A DNA stretch of 64,000 nt from Paenibacillus oceani. GTDB taxonomy: Bacteria > Bacillota > Bacilli > Paenibacillales > NBRC-103111. Within the stretch, counting starts at the first letter, position 1, and each line of letters starts with the position of its first letter. The notes under the pieces are model-generated. The model made no database searches. It saw only the letters and a list, made by a program, of their open reading frames with translations, and was not told where the DNA came from. Both the position numbers and the translations under genes were made by a program. Location of the stretch: contig NZ_JACXJA010000007.1 of assembly GCF_014705615.1 (NCBI RefSeq), positions 124,001 to 188,000 on the forward strand, in the 5' to 3' direction. This document shows, one piece after another, positions 54,547-63,845 of the stretch.

Positions 54547-54564
54547 GTCTATTATCGAATAGAC
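54547..54564. promoter_or_regulatory. Palindrome at the promoter of the FAD oxidoreductase gene
   Basis: GTCTATT-ATCG-AATAGAC is a perfect 7-bp inverted repeat with a 4-nt centre. Its right half overlaps a possible -35 (TAGACC, 54560-54565), with TATATT 18 bp downstream. It is a plausible operator. Confidence 0.5.
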
Positions 54565-54640
54565 CCCCTCTTGGAACCCGGTGTATATTGGTTGTGATCT
54601 TCAAACAAGGATGTACCAGGGCATAGACAGGGGGATGCAT

Positions 54641-56203
54641 ATGAAACGCGAAATGCATGCAGACGTCGCGATCATCGGCGGCGGTCTGGGTGGTTTTGCA
54701 GCTGCGCTGGCAGCAGCAAGAACAGGCAAGCGCGTCGTATTAACCGAAGAAACGGATTGGATCGGCGGCCAAGTGACGAGTCAGGGAGTACCGCCCGACG
54801 AACACCGATGGATCGAGGAGACCGGTTGTACGAGAAGCTACCGGCAGTTCCGGGACGGCGTGCGCCACTACTATCGCAGTCACTTTCCGCTGAGCGATCT
54901 GGGGAAGAAGGCGGATATTTTTAATCCGGGCAACGCGCTCGTCAGTAAAGTAAGCGGCGATCCGAGGACCGCGCTGGCCGTCCTGCTCGAAATGGCGGCT
55001 CCATACACGCATAGCGGCAGACTGGTCATTGTGCTTAAGCACGTACCGGAATCGGTGGAGACGGAAGGGGATACGGTTCGCGCCGTCACGATGCGAAGTC
55101 TCGAATCCGGGGATCGCCTGGTTCTCTCGGCACCGTATGTGCTCGACGCGACGGAATGCGGCGATCTGCTGCCGATGGCCGGGGTCGAATATGTAACGGG
55201 AGCGGAGTCCCGGGAGCAGACCGGGGAGCCGCGCGCTTTGGAGGGAGCGGCGAATCCGTCGGAGATGCAAGCGATCACGCATTGTTTCGCTATGGACTAT
55301 ATCGAAGGCGAAGACCACACGATCGACAAGCCGCGGGATTATGCGTTCTGGAGAGAGTTCAGTCCGGATTATTGGCCGGGGCGGATGCTGAGCTGGATCG
55401 GTCCCCATCCGGTCACGCATGAAGCGAGACAATACGTGCTGTTTCCGGAAAACGACTTGTTCCCGCTGTTTGATTACCGCCGGATCGCCGACAAATCCAA
55501 TTTCGCGCCAGGTACGTTTGAAAGCGATGTCACGATCGTAAACTGGCCGCAAAACGATTACGTGCTTGGACCGGTTATCGACGTAAGCGAGGAAGAGAAA
55601 GCCCGCCATCTGGACGGGGCGAAGCAGATCAGTTTATCGCTCCTCTACTGGATGCAGACGGAGGCGCCTCGTCTTGACGGTAAAATCGGCTATCCCGGAC
55701 TCCGGCTGCGCAAAGATATTTTCGGTACGGAGGACGGTCTGGCCAAATCCGTTTACATTCGCGAATCGCGCCGGATTCAAGCGGAGTTTACGATACTTGA
55801 GCAGCATGTGACGAAAGAGTTCCATCCGGACGGCAAGGCGGAACGGTTCCTTGATTCGGTAGGCATCGGTTATTACGCGATCGATCTGCATCCGAGCACG
55901 GCGAACCGCAATTATATTCATTTCTCGCCGCTTCCGTTTCAGATTCCGCTTGGCAGCTTAATCCCGGTCCGGGTCAACAACCTGCTGCCGGCTAACAAAA
56001 ACATCGGAACGACTCATATTACGAACGGCTGCTACCGGCTTCATCCGGTCGAATGGAATATCGGCGAAGCGGCCGGGCTGCTCGCTTCCTTTTGCCTCGA
56101 CAAAGGCGTACAGCCGCGCTCCGTCTATAAAGACCCTGGCCTGCTGGAGCAATATCAGCAGTTGCTGACCGGACAGGGCATCGAGCTGATCTGGAACCTG
56201 TAA
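54641..56203 (+). CDS. FAD-dependent oxidoreductase (PF12831 type)
   Basis: The 520-residue flavoprotein begins with a dinucleotide-binding loop, DVAIIGGGLGGFAAALAAAR, and then VVLTEETDWIGGQ. The rest is the PF12831 body (ALAVLLEMAAPY, VLDATECGDLLPMAGVEY, and near the end NIGTTHITNGCYRLHPVEW). No substrate can be assigned. Related genes are often found next to carbohydrate-active genes in Paenibacillus. The ATG at 54641 lies six bases after AGGGGG. It is the first of four co-directional genes. Confidence 0.8.
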   Translation: MKREMHADVAIIGGGLGGFAAALAAARTGKRVVLTEETDWIGGQVTSQGVPPDEHRWIEETGCTRSYRQFRDGVRHYYRSHFPLSDLGKKADIFNPGNALVSKVSGDPRTALAVLLEMAAPYTHSGRLVIVLKHVPESVETEGDTVRAVTMRSLESGDRLVLSAPYVLDATECGDLLPMAGVEYVTGAESREQTGEPRALEGAANPSEMQAITHCFAMDYIEGEDHTIDKPRDYAFWREFSPDYWPGRMLSWIGPHPVTHEARQYVLFPENDLFPLFDYRRIADKSNFAPGTFESDVTIVNWPQNDYVLGPVIDVSEEEKARHLDGAKQISLSLLYWMQTEAPRLDGKIGYPGLRLRKDIFGTEDGLAKSVYIRESRRIQAEFTILEQHVTKEFHPDGKAERFLDSVGIGYYAIDLHPSTANRNYIHFSPLPFQIPLGSLIPVRVNNLLPANKNIGTTHITNGCYRLHPVEWNIGEAAGLLASFCLDKGVQPRSVYKDPGLLEQYQQLLTGQGIELIWNL

Positions 56204-56235
56204 GCTTACACTTGTAGAGAAAAGGGGACTTGAGA

Positions 56236-57552
56236 ATGAACGTTAATTTGAAAAAAGGGTTGGTCTTTGTATCTCTTAGCGTACTTCTCGCAGCATGTGG
56301 CGGACAGAACGGAGCAACAGGCGGAACAAGCGCAGGGAGCGAGACTCCGCCGGCCGGCAATCCGGCCGAGGCGCCGGAGAAGCTGAAGGACCCGGTTACG
56401 ATCAACTTTTTCTATAACGGATATTCCGGATCGCTGATGGACGAGTGGAAGGCGAAGGTGAAGGACAAGTACAACATCATCTTGAACCCGTACTTGAACG
56501 AAAACATCGACAACCTGATCGCCTCCGGCGTGAAGCTCGACTTGATCGCTTATTCGGCGGGCGGGCTGTTTAAGGCGATGGACCTGCAACTGACTTCCGA
56601 TATGAGCGACCTGATTGCCAAGTACAAGTTCGATATGAGCCGGCTGGCGCCGGGCGTGCTCGATTCCGTAAGAATGTATACGGACAAAAACGATATTTCG
56701 GTTATGCCGTACGAGTTAAACAATAACGTCGTCATTTACAACAAAACGATCTTTAACAAGTTCGGCGTTCCGTTTCCGAAGGACGGCATGACTTGGGAAG
56801 AACTGAACGAGCTGGTCAAAAAGGTATCGCGTGTCGACAGCGGCATTCAGTACAGAGGATTCGCCTACAGCGGATTGAATCTGATCTACAAAAATCAGAT
56901 GGGACTGCCTTTCGTCGATCCTGCATCGAACAAATCGCTGGTCAATACCGATGCGTGGAAAAAATGGCTGAGTACGATGGCCGGATTATACCAGGTGTCA
57001 AACAACGACCTGGTCAACGCCAAGGAAGATCAGCTGTTTTTCAAGGAACAATCGCTGGCCATGCGGGGAGGGCCGAGTCCGCTGGAGCTGCTGCCGCCGG
57101 CGATCGAGAGCGGTTTGGAATGGGATGCGATTACGAATCCCCGTTTCGCCGGGATGGAGAATGTCGGGTCGCAGATGAACGCGCCGTTCCTCGCGATTCC
57201 TCCGAACAGCCCTCACCGGGACGAGGCGTTTAAAGTAATCATGTTTTTCCTCTCGGATGAGATGCAGGCGGAGAACGCGCGGGCGGGCCGGGTACCTGTT
57301 CTCAAAACGGACAGCGTCGTGAAGGAATTCGGCACGAAGCTGCCGTTCCTGAACGGGACGAATTATGCAAAAGCCGTGTTCGCCGATACCATCGGCAAGC
57401 CGATCCGGGTTACCAAATACGACGGCACTGTCAGATCCCAGCTCTCCGCAGCGATCGTGGATGTCGCCACAGGCAAGTCTGATGTGAATACGGCACTTCG
57501 AACCGTTGAGGAGAATGCGAACAAGGCCATCGAAGCGGCGATGAAAAAGTAA
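56236..57552 (+). CDS. Extracellular solute-binding lipoprotein
   Basis: The 438-residue ABC-type binding protein has a lipoprotein signal (LVFVSLSVLLAAC; lipobox LAAC, Cys at about residue 20) and a linker rich in G, A, P and E. The periplasmic-binding fold follows: ITINFFYNGYSG-type start, then DLIAYSAGGLFKAMDLQLT, MPYELNNNVVIYNKTIF and WEELNELVKKV. The class is that of sugar binders (family 1). No permease or ATPase gene lies next to it, so it is an orphan or works with a transporter elsewhere. The ATG at 56236 has AAGGGGAC seven bases upstream. Confidence 0.88.
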   Translation: MNVNLKKGLVFVSLSVLLAACGGQNGATGGTSAGSETPPAGNPAEAPEKLKDPVTINFFYNGYSGSLMDEWKAKVKDKYNIILNPYLNENIDNLIASGVKLDLIAYSAGGLFKAMDLQLTSDMSDLIAKYKFDMSRLAPGVLDSVRMYTDKNDISVMPYELNNNVVIYNKTIFNKFGVPFPKDGMTWEELNELVKKVSRVDSGIQYRGFAYSGLNLIYKNQMGLPFVDPASNKSLVNTDAWKKWLSTMAGLYQVSNNDLVNAKEDQLFFKEQSLAMRGGPSPLELLPPAIESGLEWDAITNPRFAGMENVGSQMNAPFLAIPPNSPHRDEAFKVIMFFLSDEMQAENARAGRVPVLKTDSVVKEFGTKLPFLNGTNYAKAVFADTIGKPIRVTKYDGTVRSQLSAAIVDVATGKSDVNTALRTVEENANKAIEAAMKK

Positions 57553-57737
57553 GGAAGACAGACAACGAATGAAGGAGCCGGGACGACTCGTTCCGGCCTC
57601 TTTCGCGTTACGTTGTGTATCGGATTGGCCGAGCTGCGCTCACGGACGGTTGACATTCCATGGAAAAGACTCCGTTCAGCTCCGGTCGAAGCTTTTTTCT
57701 TTTCCAACATCTTGGGCTTAAACGAAGGACGGTGGCT

Positions 57738-59669
57738 ATGATGAACGTTAGAAAAATTGCCGTTATTACGGCGGAAAAAAACGATTTTACAAACATGCTG
57801 CAGCTTCAGAAGGCGAACCTCGCTTTTTTCGCCCCTGATGACAATCCGAATCTGGATGAATACGACGCGGTCGCCGTGCTGGGCGGGGTGTCGGAAGAGC
57901 CTCTGCTTCTGCGGGCCCGGACAAGAAATGCGGTGGAGAAGCAGATCAAGGCGGGGAAGAGGGTGTTCGCCGAATATGTGGGCAGCATCGGCCACGTTTA
58001 TAACGCCCCTCCGGTCAGCAGCCGGTACGAGCGGCTGGCGGTATGCGCGGACGGGGTTATCGACGGACTGGAGGCGGGCGAGCTTATTGAGGATCAGTGC
58101 AATATGCGTCTGAAGCCGCACAGCATCGCCTGCTCGCACGGCTTGCCTATTCTGCAATATGTAAAGCTTCATGCTCATGACCGGGTAGAGATGACGCCGG
58201 AGCTGACCAAGCCGGTATCCGACCGTGGGCTTTGGTTCGATACGCCCGACAATCTGCTCGTCTGCTCGCTGCGCCTCGCTAATTTCGCGAAAGCGAGATT
58301 TGCGCCGAGACGTTCCGCGCTCAAGCTGATCGGGTTCATCCTGGAGTGGCTGTTGGACGGGCCAGCCGATCTGAGCGGCGCCACAGCCGCTTATTCGGTG
58401 GGAGCGGAGCGGCCGGAAGCTCCGCTTGCCGAACAGATTAGAGACAGCGCAGATCGCGCCGTTCGCTGGTTCGAGCGGTCCGGAGTCGTCTATGACGAAG
58501 GCGTCACCGGTGCTCTGGAAGGACCGGGAACGGAAATATATCCGGACGGCACCCAGCGGATGAGCACGATTCGGCGGGTCGATTGTATCGGAGAGATCGC
58601 GCTGCCTTATTATTTGAACCATTTGCTGACCTCTGACCGGCGCAGCCTGGATATCGCGGACAATCTGCAGCGAGTCGTATACGGCGAGTTCCAGTGCAAA
58701 GATCGGGACGAGCCGTGGTACGGCATGATTCGTTGGACGGAAGAGGCATGGGGCGTCTGTTACCAGGACGATGTGGCGCGCGCCATCCTGCCGCAGCTGC
58801 TCAAATGTCTGTACTCCGGTACGACCGAGCATTTGGACGATATTGCCGAGGCGCTGCTGTTCCTTGTCCGTACGACCGGGGCCGACGGGACGAGAGTGTA
58901 CCGGACCGATAATATCGGACTTACGCCGGAGAAGATGGAGCAGCTTCGGTCGGAGCCGGGCCGTATGCCGAGCGCGCATTACAACGGCTTTTATTATGCC
59001 GCTCTGCTGCTCGCCTACCGGTTGACCGGCATCGGAGAATTCCGTATGACCGCGATCCAGGGGATGGAGACCATGATGGCCCTATATCCGGATACGAAAC
59101 GGGAGCAGAGCCAGACGCAAGAATATTGCCGGCTGATTCTGCCGCTCAGCTGGCTGTACTGGGAGACGGGGGAGGAACGTCATCGGGAATGGCTGTACCG
59201 GGTTGCGGGCGATCTGCAAAAGTTCCGGCATCCGACCGGGGCTTATCTGGAATGGGACGAAGGGTACCGCGCCGCCATGCGGCACGAGATCGGGCAAGGC
59301 GAAAGCTCGCTGATTTCGCGCAACGGCGATCCGGTCATCGATCTGTTATACTCGAACAATTGGCTGCCGATCGGATTTATTCAGGCGTATTTCGTTACAA
59401 AAGATCCTTATTTCAAGCAGCTGTGGGAAGAGATCGCCGGGTTTCTTGTGTCTGCTCAACTCCGCAGCGACAACCCGGTCCTTGACGGAGCGTGGACGCG
59501 GGCGTTCGACGCGGAGAGAGCGGAAGTGTTCGGCTCTCCGGCGGATGCGGGCTGGGGACCGTGGTCGATCGAATCCGGCTGGACGGTGGCCGAGATTTCC
59601 GCCGGGCTGCTGATGGGACTACTGGAGGAACGGCTGCTGCCTCATTATGAACAAGGTTCGGCCCGATAA
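57738..59669 (+). CDS. GATase-like plus six-hairpin (alpha/alpha toroid) glycosidase-like protein
   Basis: The 643-residue protein has no clear named family. The N-terminal 200 residues look like a GATase/ThuA-like Rossmann domain (YDAVAVLGGVSEEPLLLRART, VFAEYVGSIGHVYN). From about residue 230 to the end it resembles a six-hairpin glycosidase fold, with repeating helical segments such as AHYNGFYYAALLLAYRLTG and WLYWETGEERHREWLYRVAG. No catalytic pair is obvious. It may release or sense sugars related to the solute-binding gene upstream. The ATG at 57738 follows AAGGACGG. Confidence 0.6.
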   Translation: MMNVRKIAVITAEKNDFTNMLQLQKANLAFFAPDDNPNLDEYDAVAVLGGVSEEPLLLRARTRNAVEKQIKAGKRVFAEYVGSIGHVYNAPPVSSRYERLAVCADGVIDGLEAGELIEDQCNMRLKPHSIACSHGLPILQYVKLHAHDRVEMTPELTKPVSDRGLWFDTPDNLLVCSLRLANFAKARFAPRRSALKLIGFILEWLLDGPADLSGATAAYSVGAERPEAPLAEQIRDSADRAVRWFERSGVVYDEGVTGALEGPGTEIYPDGTQRMSTIRRVDCIGEIALPYYLNHLLTSDRRSLDIADNLQRVVYGEFQCKDRDEPWYGMIRWTEEAWGVCYQDDVARAILPQLLKCLYSGTTEHLDDIAEALLFLVRTTGADGTRVYRTDNIGLTPEKMEQLRSEPGRMPSAHYNGFYYAALLLAYRLTGIGEFRMTAIQGMETMMALYPDTKREQSQTQEYCRLILPLSWLYWETGEERHREWLYRVAGDLQKFRHPTGAYLEWDEGYRAAMRHEIGQGESSLISRNGDPVIDLLYSNNWLPIGFIQAYFVTKDPYFKQLWEEIAGFLVSAQLRSDNPVLDGAWTRAFDAERAEVFGSPADAGWGPWSIESGWTVAEISAGLLMGLLEERLLPHYEQGSAR

Positions 59670-59807
59670 ATGATAATCTGCGGGAAGGACGGTCGTCGTG
59701 GGACAGCGCGGGAATCGAAGCCGTTGCATTTTGCAGGATCGTTCTTTATGATGAAGGGTAGGAAGGGCTGGAGCCTTTCCGGCAGGATCGGGGAAAGGGG
59801 AGTCTTC

Positions 59808-60713
59808 ATGGCACTTGACCGCTCGCTAATCAACCAGTCTCCTTCGATGAATGATGCCGTATGCAGATGGTTCGAAGAATTCCCGATTTATTTGCGCCAC
59901 GATTTTTTAAGCGCGCATAACTTCAGTATGCACACCCAGCCCGGCATCGAGCTTAATTTGACGCTGGAAGGCCAAGGCACATTCGTAGTTGATAAAAATA
60001 TATTGAGGCAGTCGCCCGGCCAACTGCTCGTTTTTTCGGGTAAAATGCCGCATCAAGTGTTTATCGATCCGTCCGATCTATATACGAGAATGGTCGTTCT
60101 GATCGACGACCGGAGCTTGTCTTCCTTAATGCCCGGCCGCGACTTCGACTGGCTGTCCGATGTGAGCTGCCAGCAGATCAGACTGCAGCCAGATACGTAT
60201 ATGACGATGAAACACCTGCTCTTCATGATGCATAAGGAGATGCGGGAGCGCAAAATCGGCTGGCAGCAGATGATCGTCTCCGGCTTGATGAATTTGACTG
60301 TACTGGTTCGACGTTGTCTGGAGGCCGGGCAAACGCTGCAAGGCAGTCCGGGGAAGCGGAAGCCCGGGCGGCGGGCCGGAGAAAATCCGATCTCGCAGCT
60401 GTGCCAATATATCGAACAGCATCTCGATGGAGATTTGTCGCTCAAGACGATGGCCGACCATTTTCAGCTTAGTCCGGATCATCTGATTCGAACGTTCAAG
60501 AAAGAAAAAGGGATGACCTATCACCAATATGTGCTTCTCCAGCGCGTATTCGAGAGCAAACGGCTGCTCTTGCAGCAAAGCGAGATGTCTCTGACCGACA
60601 TCGCTTATTCGGTCGGGTTCGCCTCCTCGTCCCAATTCAGCAAAACATTCAAAAACATTACCGGGCAAACGCCGAGCGCATTCCAGCAGCAGGTGCAGAC
60701 GAATATCCCGTAA
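59808..60713 (+). CDS. AraC-family regulator with N-terminal cupin
   Basis: The 301-residue regulator has a cupin sensor (HTQPGIELNLTLEGQGTFVV to LVFSGKMPHQVF, about residues 40-90) and a C-terminal helix-turn-helix pair (LKTMADHFQLSPDHLIRTFK and MSLTDIAYSVGFASSSQFSK, residues 215-285). The ligand is expected to be a sugar, in line with the three genes before it. The ATG at 59808 follows AAGGGGAG. The frame is open to 59670 without a ribosome binding site. It is the last gene of the co-directional locus and its likely controller. Confidence 0.85.
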   Translation: MALDRSLINQSPSMNDAVCRWFEEFPIYLRHDFLSAHNFSMHTQPGIELNLTLEGQGTFVVDKNILRQSPGQLLVFSGKMPHQVFIDPSDLYTRMVVLIDDRSLSSLMPGRDFDWLSDVSCQQIRLQPDTYMTMKHLLFMMHKEMRERKIGWQQMIVSGLMNLTVLVRRCLEAGQTLQGSPGKRKPGRRAGENPISQLCQYIEQHLDGDLSLKTMADHFQLSPDHLIRTFKKEKGMTYHQYVLLQRVFESKRLLLQQSEMSLTDIAYSVGFASSSQFSKTFKNITGQTPSAFQQQVQTNIP

Positions 60714-60890
60714 GTCCGGCCGCGTGCGGGGATCATCGTCCGTTCAAGCCGCACTATTATAGAAGGACAATCCCTCAGAAGGCAGATGAGCAGGCTATGC
60801 AGCCGCGCTTCCCTTTTGAGGGATTATTTACTATGATGATGGAGGAGACACCTTTTAGAGGTGTTGTGTCGGGTACAAGGAGTCGATTAG

Positions 60891-61670
60891 ATGAAGAACA
60901 GCCAGTTAAAGCCGGAAGTTCGGGCCTACTTGGACCGGATCGGCTACGACGGCCCTGCGGACGGCAGCGCCGAATGTCTCGCCCGCTTGCAGGAATGCCA
61001 TCTACACACAGTGCCTTACGAGAACTTCGATATTTTGAACCGGGTGCCGATCTCGCTTCAAATTGAGGCGATCCACGACAAGATCGTAACGCGCAGACGT
61101 GGAGGTTATTGCTTCGAACTGAACGCTTTGTTCGGCTGGCTGCTGCGGGAGCTCGGATATTCCGTCACCGATCTGTTCGCCCGCTTCTGGCGGGACGAGC
61201 CGAACCCGCCTCCGAAGCGCCGGCATCAGGTGCTGCTCGTGACGGTTGAGGACGCATCGTATTTGTGCGATGTTGGCGTCGGGGGGATCGTTCCCCGCAG
61301 ACCGATCCGGATGGAGGAAGGGCTGGAACAGGTGCAAGGCGACGAATGTTACCGGATGGAGACGGACGACGATTTCGGCTGGGTGCTGTGCGAGCGGAAG
61401 CGTGGGGCGTGGGGCCGCATTTACTCGTTCAGCGAGGAACCGCAGCTGGCCAGAGATTTTGTGATGGCGTCGTATTGGTGCGAGAACAGCCCGGATTCGA
61501 TCTTCATCCAAAGCCCGATGGTCGCGATCCGTACGGCGGAAGGACGCAATACGATCGCCGGAGGCGAGTTCCGCATCTTCACCGCAGAAGGCGTACGCAC
61601 GCTCGTTCCGCAGACAGATGAGGCTTACAAGGAAGCTTTGCGCACTTATTTCGGTATCGATCTGGGGTAG
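60891..61670 (+). CDS. Arylamine N-acetyltransferase (NAT)
   Basis: The 259-residue enzyme transfers acetyl from acetyl-CoA to arylamines or hydrazines through a Cys-His-Asp triad. The cysteine lies in RRGGYCFELNALF near residue 74, the histidine in RRHQVLLVTV near residue 111, and the aspartate in YLCDVGVGG near residue 126. The start of the protein (YDGPADGSAECLARLQECHL) is also typical. GGAG lies upstream of the ATG at 60891. A small hairpin, ACACCT/AGGTGT, lies at 60849-60866. Its role here is not clear from neighbours. Confidence 0.92.
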   Translation: MKNSQLKPEVRAYLDRIGYDGPADGSAECLARLQECHLHTVPYENFDILNRVPISLQIEAIHDKIVTRRRGGYCFELNALFGWLLRELGYSVTDLFARFWRDEPNPPPKRRHQVLLVTVEDASYLCDVGVGGIVPRRPIRMEEGLEQVQGDECYRMETDDDFGWVLCERKRGAWGRIYSFSEEPQLARDFVMASYWCENSPDSIFIQSPMVAIRTAEGRNTIAGGEFRIFTAEGVRTLVPQTDEAYKEALRTYFGIDLG

Positions 61671-61825
61671 CAGGGAAGCGGGGAAGCGGCCTGGAACGGC
61701 AAGCTTTGCCAAACGAAGAGGCTTTCGGATTCGGTTCCGGGAGCCTCTAATCGTTATGGCCGGAATAAGCGATCGGTCGTACAGCTTCCCGCAGTTGTCT
61801 GTTCCAGACACAACACAGACAGGGT

Positions 61826-62917
61826 TTACCGGGCGATGTCCTGCAGTCCGGCCATCCCCTCGTCATAACGCTCCATCCATTGACGGAAAGGACAGGCGTC
61901 GTCCCAGTAAACGGTGCCGCTCGCTTTGTGGTATCCCCAGACGAGTAAACGTTCATGAATCAGATGAACACGGAAACGGTTTGTCCATCCGCGATCCGGC
62001 GTGTCCCGAACGCTCCGGCTGTCCCAGTATCCGGTCATAAATTGCCCGGCAAGCTCCGGAGCGTCCCTGTCAATGTACATCGCATACGCACGAGGCAGAT
62101 CGGCAATGCCGTCCCCCATGCCGCAAGCAGTAAAATCAAAAGCTCCCGACACTTCCCAGTCCCCGCCGCGCTGCTCGAACAGGACATTGTCCAGCTTGTA
62201 ATCCCCCATCACAAAGCAAGGCTTCCATCCGGAATCGAAAGCGCCGCTTGATGCGGCAAGTACGCGTTCAACCCAATCGCGATCCTCCGGGGTGATGACC
62301 GAATACTTTTTGGCGTCCTCGAGCCAAAAGCGGATTTTCGTATACAACCATTGCCGATAAGGGTTGTCGTTCACCGGGAAACTGTCAACGTACCGGTCGC
62401 GCACCGGACCGAACAGCCAATCCCGATACAGCTGCTCCAAAGGAACGATGCCATTCTCGTGCGGCACATACAGGCCCGGCCGGTCAGCGGTGAATTGCTG
62501 CATCCGGGCTAGATTGCGGCCAAACGCCCTCGCAATGCTCCGCTCGTCATCCGCGCTCAGCCGGTTCCTCATCTCCTCGGTATCGATATGAACGCCGCCT
62601 AGCCGGGGCATAATCGCATAACTCCATCCGAACAAATCGGTCGACAAGTCGAGATGGTACGGGGCCGGAACCGGCACACCGGTATAGGCGTGCAGATGGT
62701 CAATAATAAACTGTTCTAACTGAAGCTGCCCCGGGTTCGGATCGCCTCTCATCACATATTCGCCCTCGGTTGAAGAGAGGAATATCGTCTGTCCCAAGCT
62801 GCCTCGAGCGGTCTTCTCGGCTTTCTGGAAGCGTCCCAGCTGTAACCGGTCCAAAGCCGCCTGAAATTGCCGGTCGGAAATCGTTCCTAATCGTTCGCCG
62901 TAATGGAAGCTGTTCAT
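61826..62917 (-). CDS. APH-family phosphotransferase
   Basis: The 363-residue kinase-like protein has an N-terminal lobe (YVMRGDPNPGQLQLEQFIIDH with the ATP-binding region), the family body (AFGRNLARMQQFTAD), then VMGDYKLDNVLFEQRGGDW, the Brenner-type catalytic loop with D and N, and GAFDFTACGMGDGIADLPRA, which supplies the metal-binding aspartate. It probably phosphorylates a small molecule. Antibiotic resistance cannot be claimed from the sequence. The ATG at 62917 is read on the minus strand, divergent from the Nudix gene at 63134. Confidence 0.83.
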   Translation of the reverse strand: MNSFHYGERLGTISDRQFQAALDRLQLGRFQKAEKTARGSLGQTIFLSSTEGEYVMRGDPNPGQLQLEQFIIDHLHAYTGVPVPAPYHLDLSTDLFGWSYAIMPRLGGVHIDTEEMRNRLSADDERSIARAFGRNLARMQQFTADRPGLYVPHENGIVPLEQLYRDWLFGPVRDRYVDSFPVNDNPYRQWLYTKIRFWLEDAKKYSVITPEDRDWVERVLAASSGAFDSGWKPCFVMGDYKLDNVLFEQRGGDWEVSGAFDFTACGMGDGIADLPRAYAMYIDRDAPELAGQFMTGYWDSRSVRDTPDRGWTNRFRVHLIHERLLVWGYHKASGTVYWDDACPFRQWMERYDEGMAGLQDIAR

Positions 62918-63133
62918 GGATACCTCCAGATATAGGAATATATGTTCTCATTATAAGGAATATGGCCGGAGTAGACAATAGGGTTTGGGCTGGCAGCTTA
63001 ACCGTCCGCCCTATTTTCCCCCGCTTTCTCGATCGGATCGTATATAATGGGGAAGTCAGGTGACGAGGGCGATGGTGGCTGTCATACTAGCCGGCAGCGA
63101 AAGCTCGCTTTGCAGTAAAGGAGAGAGTGGCTG

Positions 63134-63652
63134 ATGTCAGGTAACGTGTACAAATATACGCTTTGTTTCATTCAGCGCTGCGACGAGATTTTGATGTTGA
63201 ACCGGCGCAGCAAGCCGGAGATGGGCGTATGGAACGGAGTCGGAGGCAAGCTGGAGAAGGACGAACGCCCCGAGCTTGGCATCATCCGGGAAATCGCGGA
63301 GGAGACGGGAATTCGGCTGGAGCGGGAGCAGGTTGTGCTGGCGGGCAGAATTACTTGGGTTACGCCGACGATGAAGTCGGGCATGTACGTCTTTCTGGCG
63401 CGTGTGGGCGACGACTTGGACTATCCAACCCCTCGGGTGACGGAAGAAGGCATCCTGGACTGGAAGCCGGTCGCCTGGATTTTGGAACCGCTGAACAAAG
63501 GCATATCGCATAAGATCCAGCATTTTCTCCCGCCGATGCTGGAGGGTGCCGTGTACGACCATATTTATGATTATGATTCCGGGGACAACGATATCGGCTA
63601 CACTCGTTTGCCCTTGGGGGAATCGGCCGGAGGGCCGGTGCGGGCAATGTAA
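63134..63652 (+). CDS. MutT-like Nudix hydrolase
   Basis: The 172-residue protein has an intact Nudix box, GKLEKDERPELGIIREIAEE (residues 36-55 or so), which fits GX5EX7REUXEEXGU. It starts YKYTLCFIQRCDEILMLNRR and has the later GILDWKPVAWILEPLNKGIS. It resembles the 8-oxo-dGTP diphosphatase group, which sanitises the nucleotide pool, but substrates vary. AAGGAG precedes the ATG. A TATAAT at 63043-63048 lies about 85 bp upstream, with a poor -35. Confidence 0.85.
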   Translation: MSGNVYKYTLCFIQRCDEILMLNRRSKPEMGVWNGVGGKLEKDERPELGIIREIAEETGIRLEREQVVLAGRITWVTPTMKSGMYVFLARVGDDLDYPTPRVTEEGILDWKPVAWILEPLNKGISHKIQHFLPPMLEGAVYDHIYDYDSGDNDIGYTRLPLGESAGGPVRAM

Positions 63653-63736
63653 TCAGACCGGCCAACCTCCGGCATCATCGACTGTATGGAATGGACCCGG
63701 GATGCCGTTATATCACCAAAGGGTGAATGCGTAATA

Positions 63737-63775
63737 AAGAGGGCTGGCCGGGGCAGGCTGCTCTTTGCTTTTTTG
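63737..63775 (+). terminator. Terminator-like hairpin after the Nudix gene
   Basis: AAAGAG pairs with CTCTTT across a GC-rich inner part, followed by GCTTTTTTG. Confidence 0.6.
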
Positions 63776-63845
63776 CCGAATCCGGAAACGATTGTGCTTA
63801 ATTTACGTATAAAGGTAAACAACTAGCAACAGGAAGGTGAAAAAT

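Noticed and set aside
57363-58979. A 538-residue minus-strand frame opposite the glycosidase-like gene
   Set aside because: It runs across the end of the solute-binding gene and into the next gene on the opposite strand; composition and lack of motifs mark it as antisense.
52738-62917. Antibiotic resistance genes (APH, NAT and GNAT family members)
   Set aside because: These are broad families with many housekeeping or unknown substrates, and nothing in sequence or context points to resistance.
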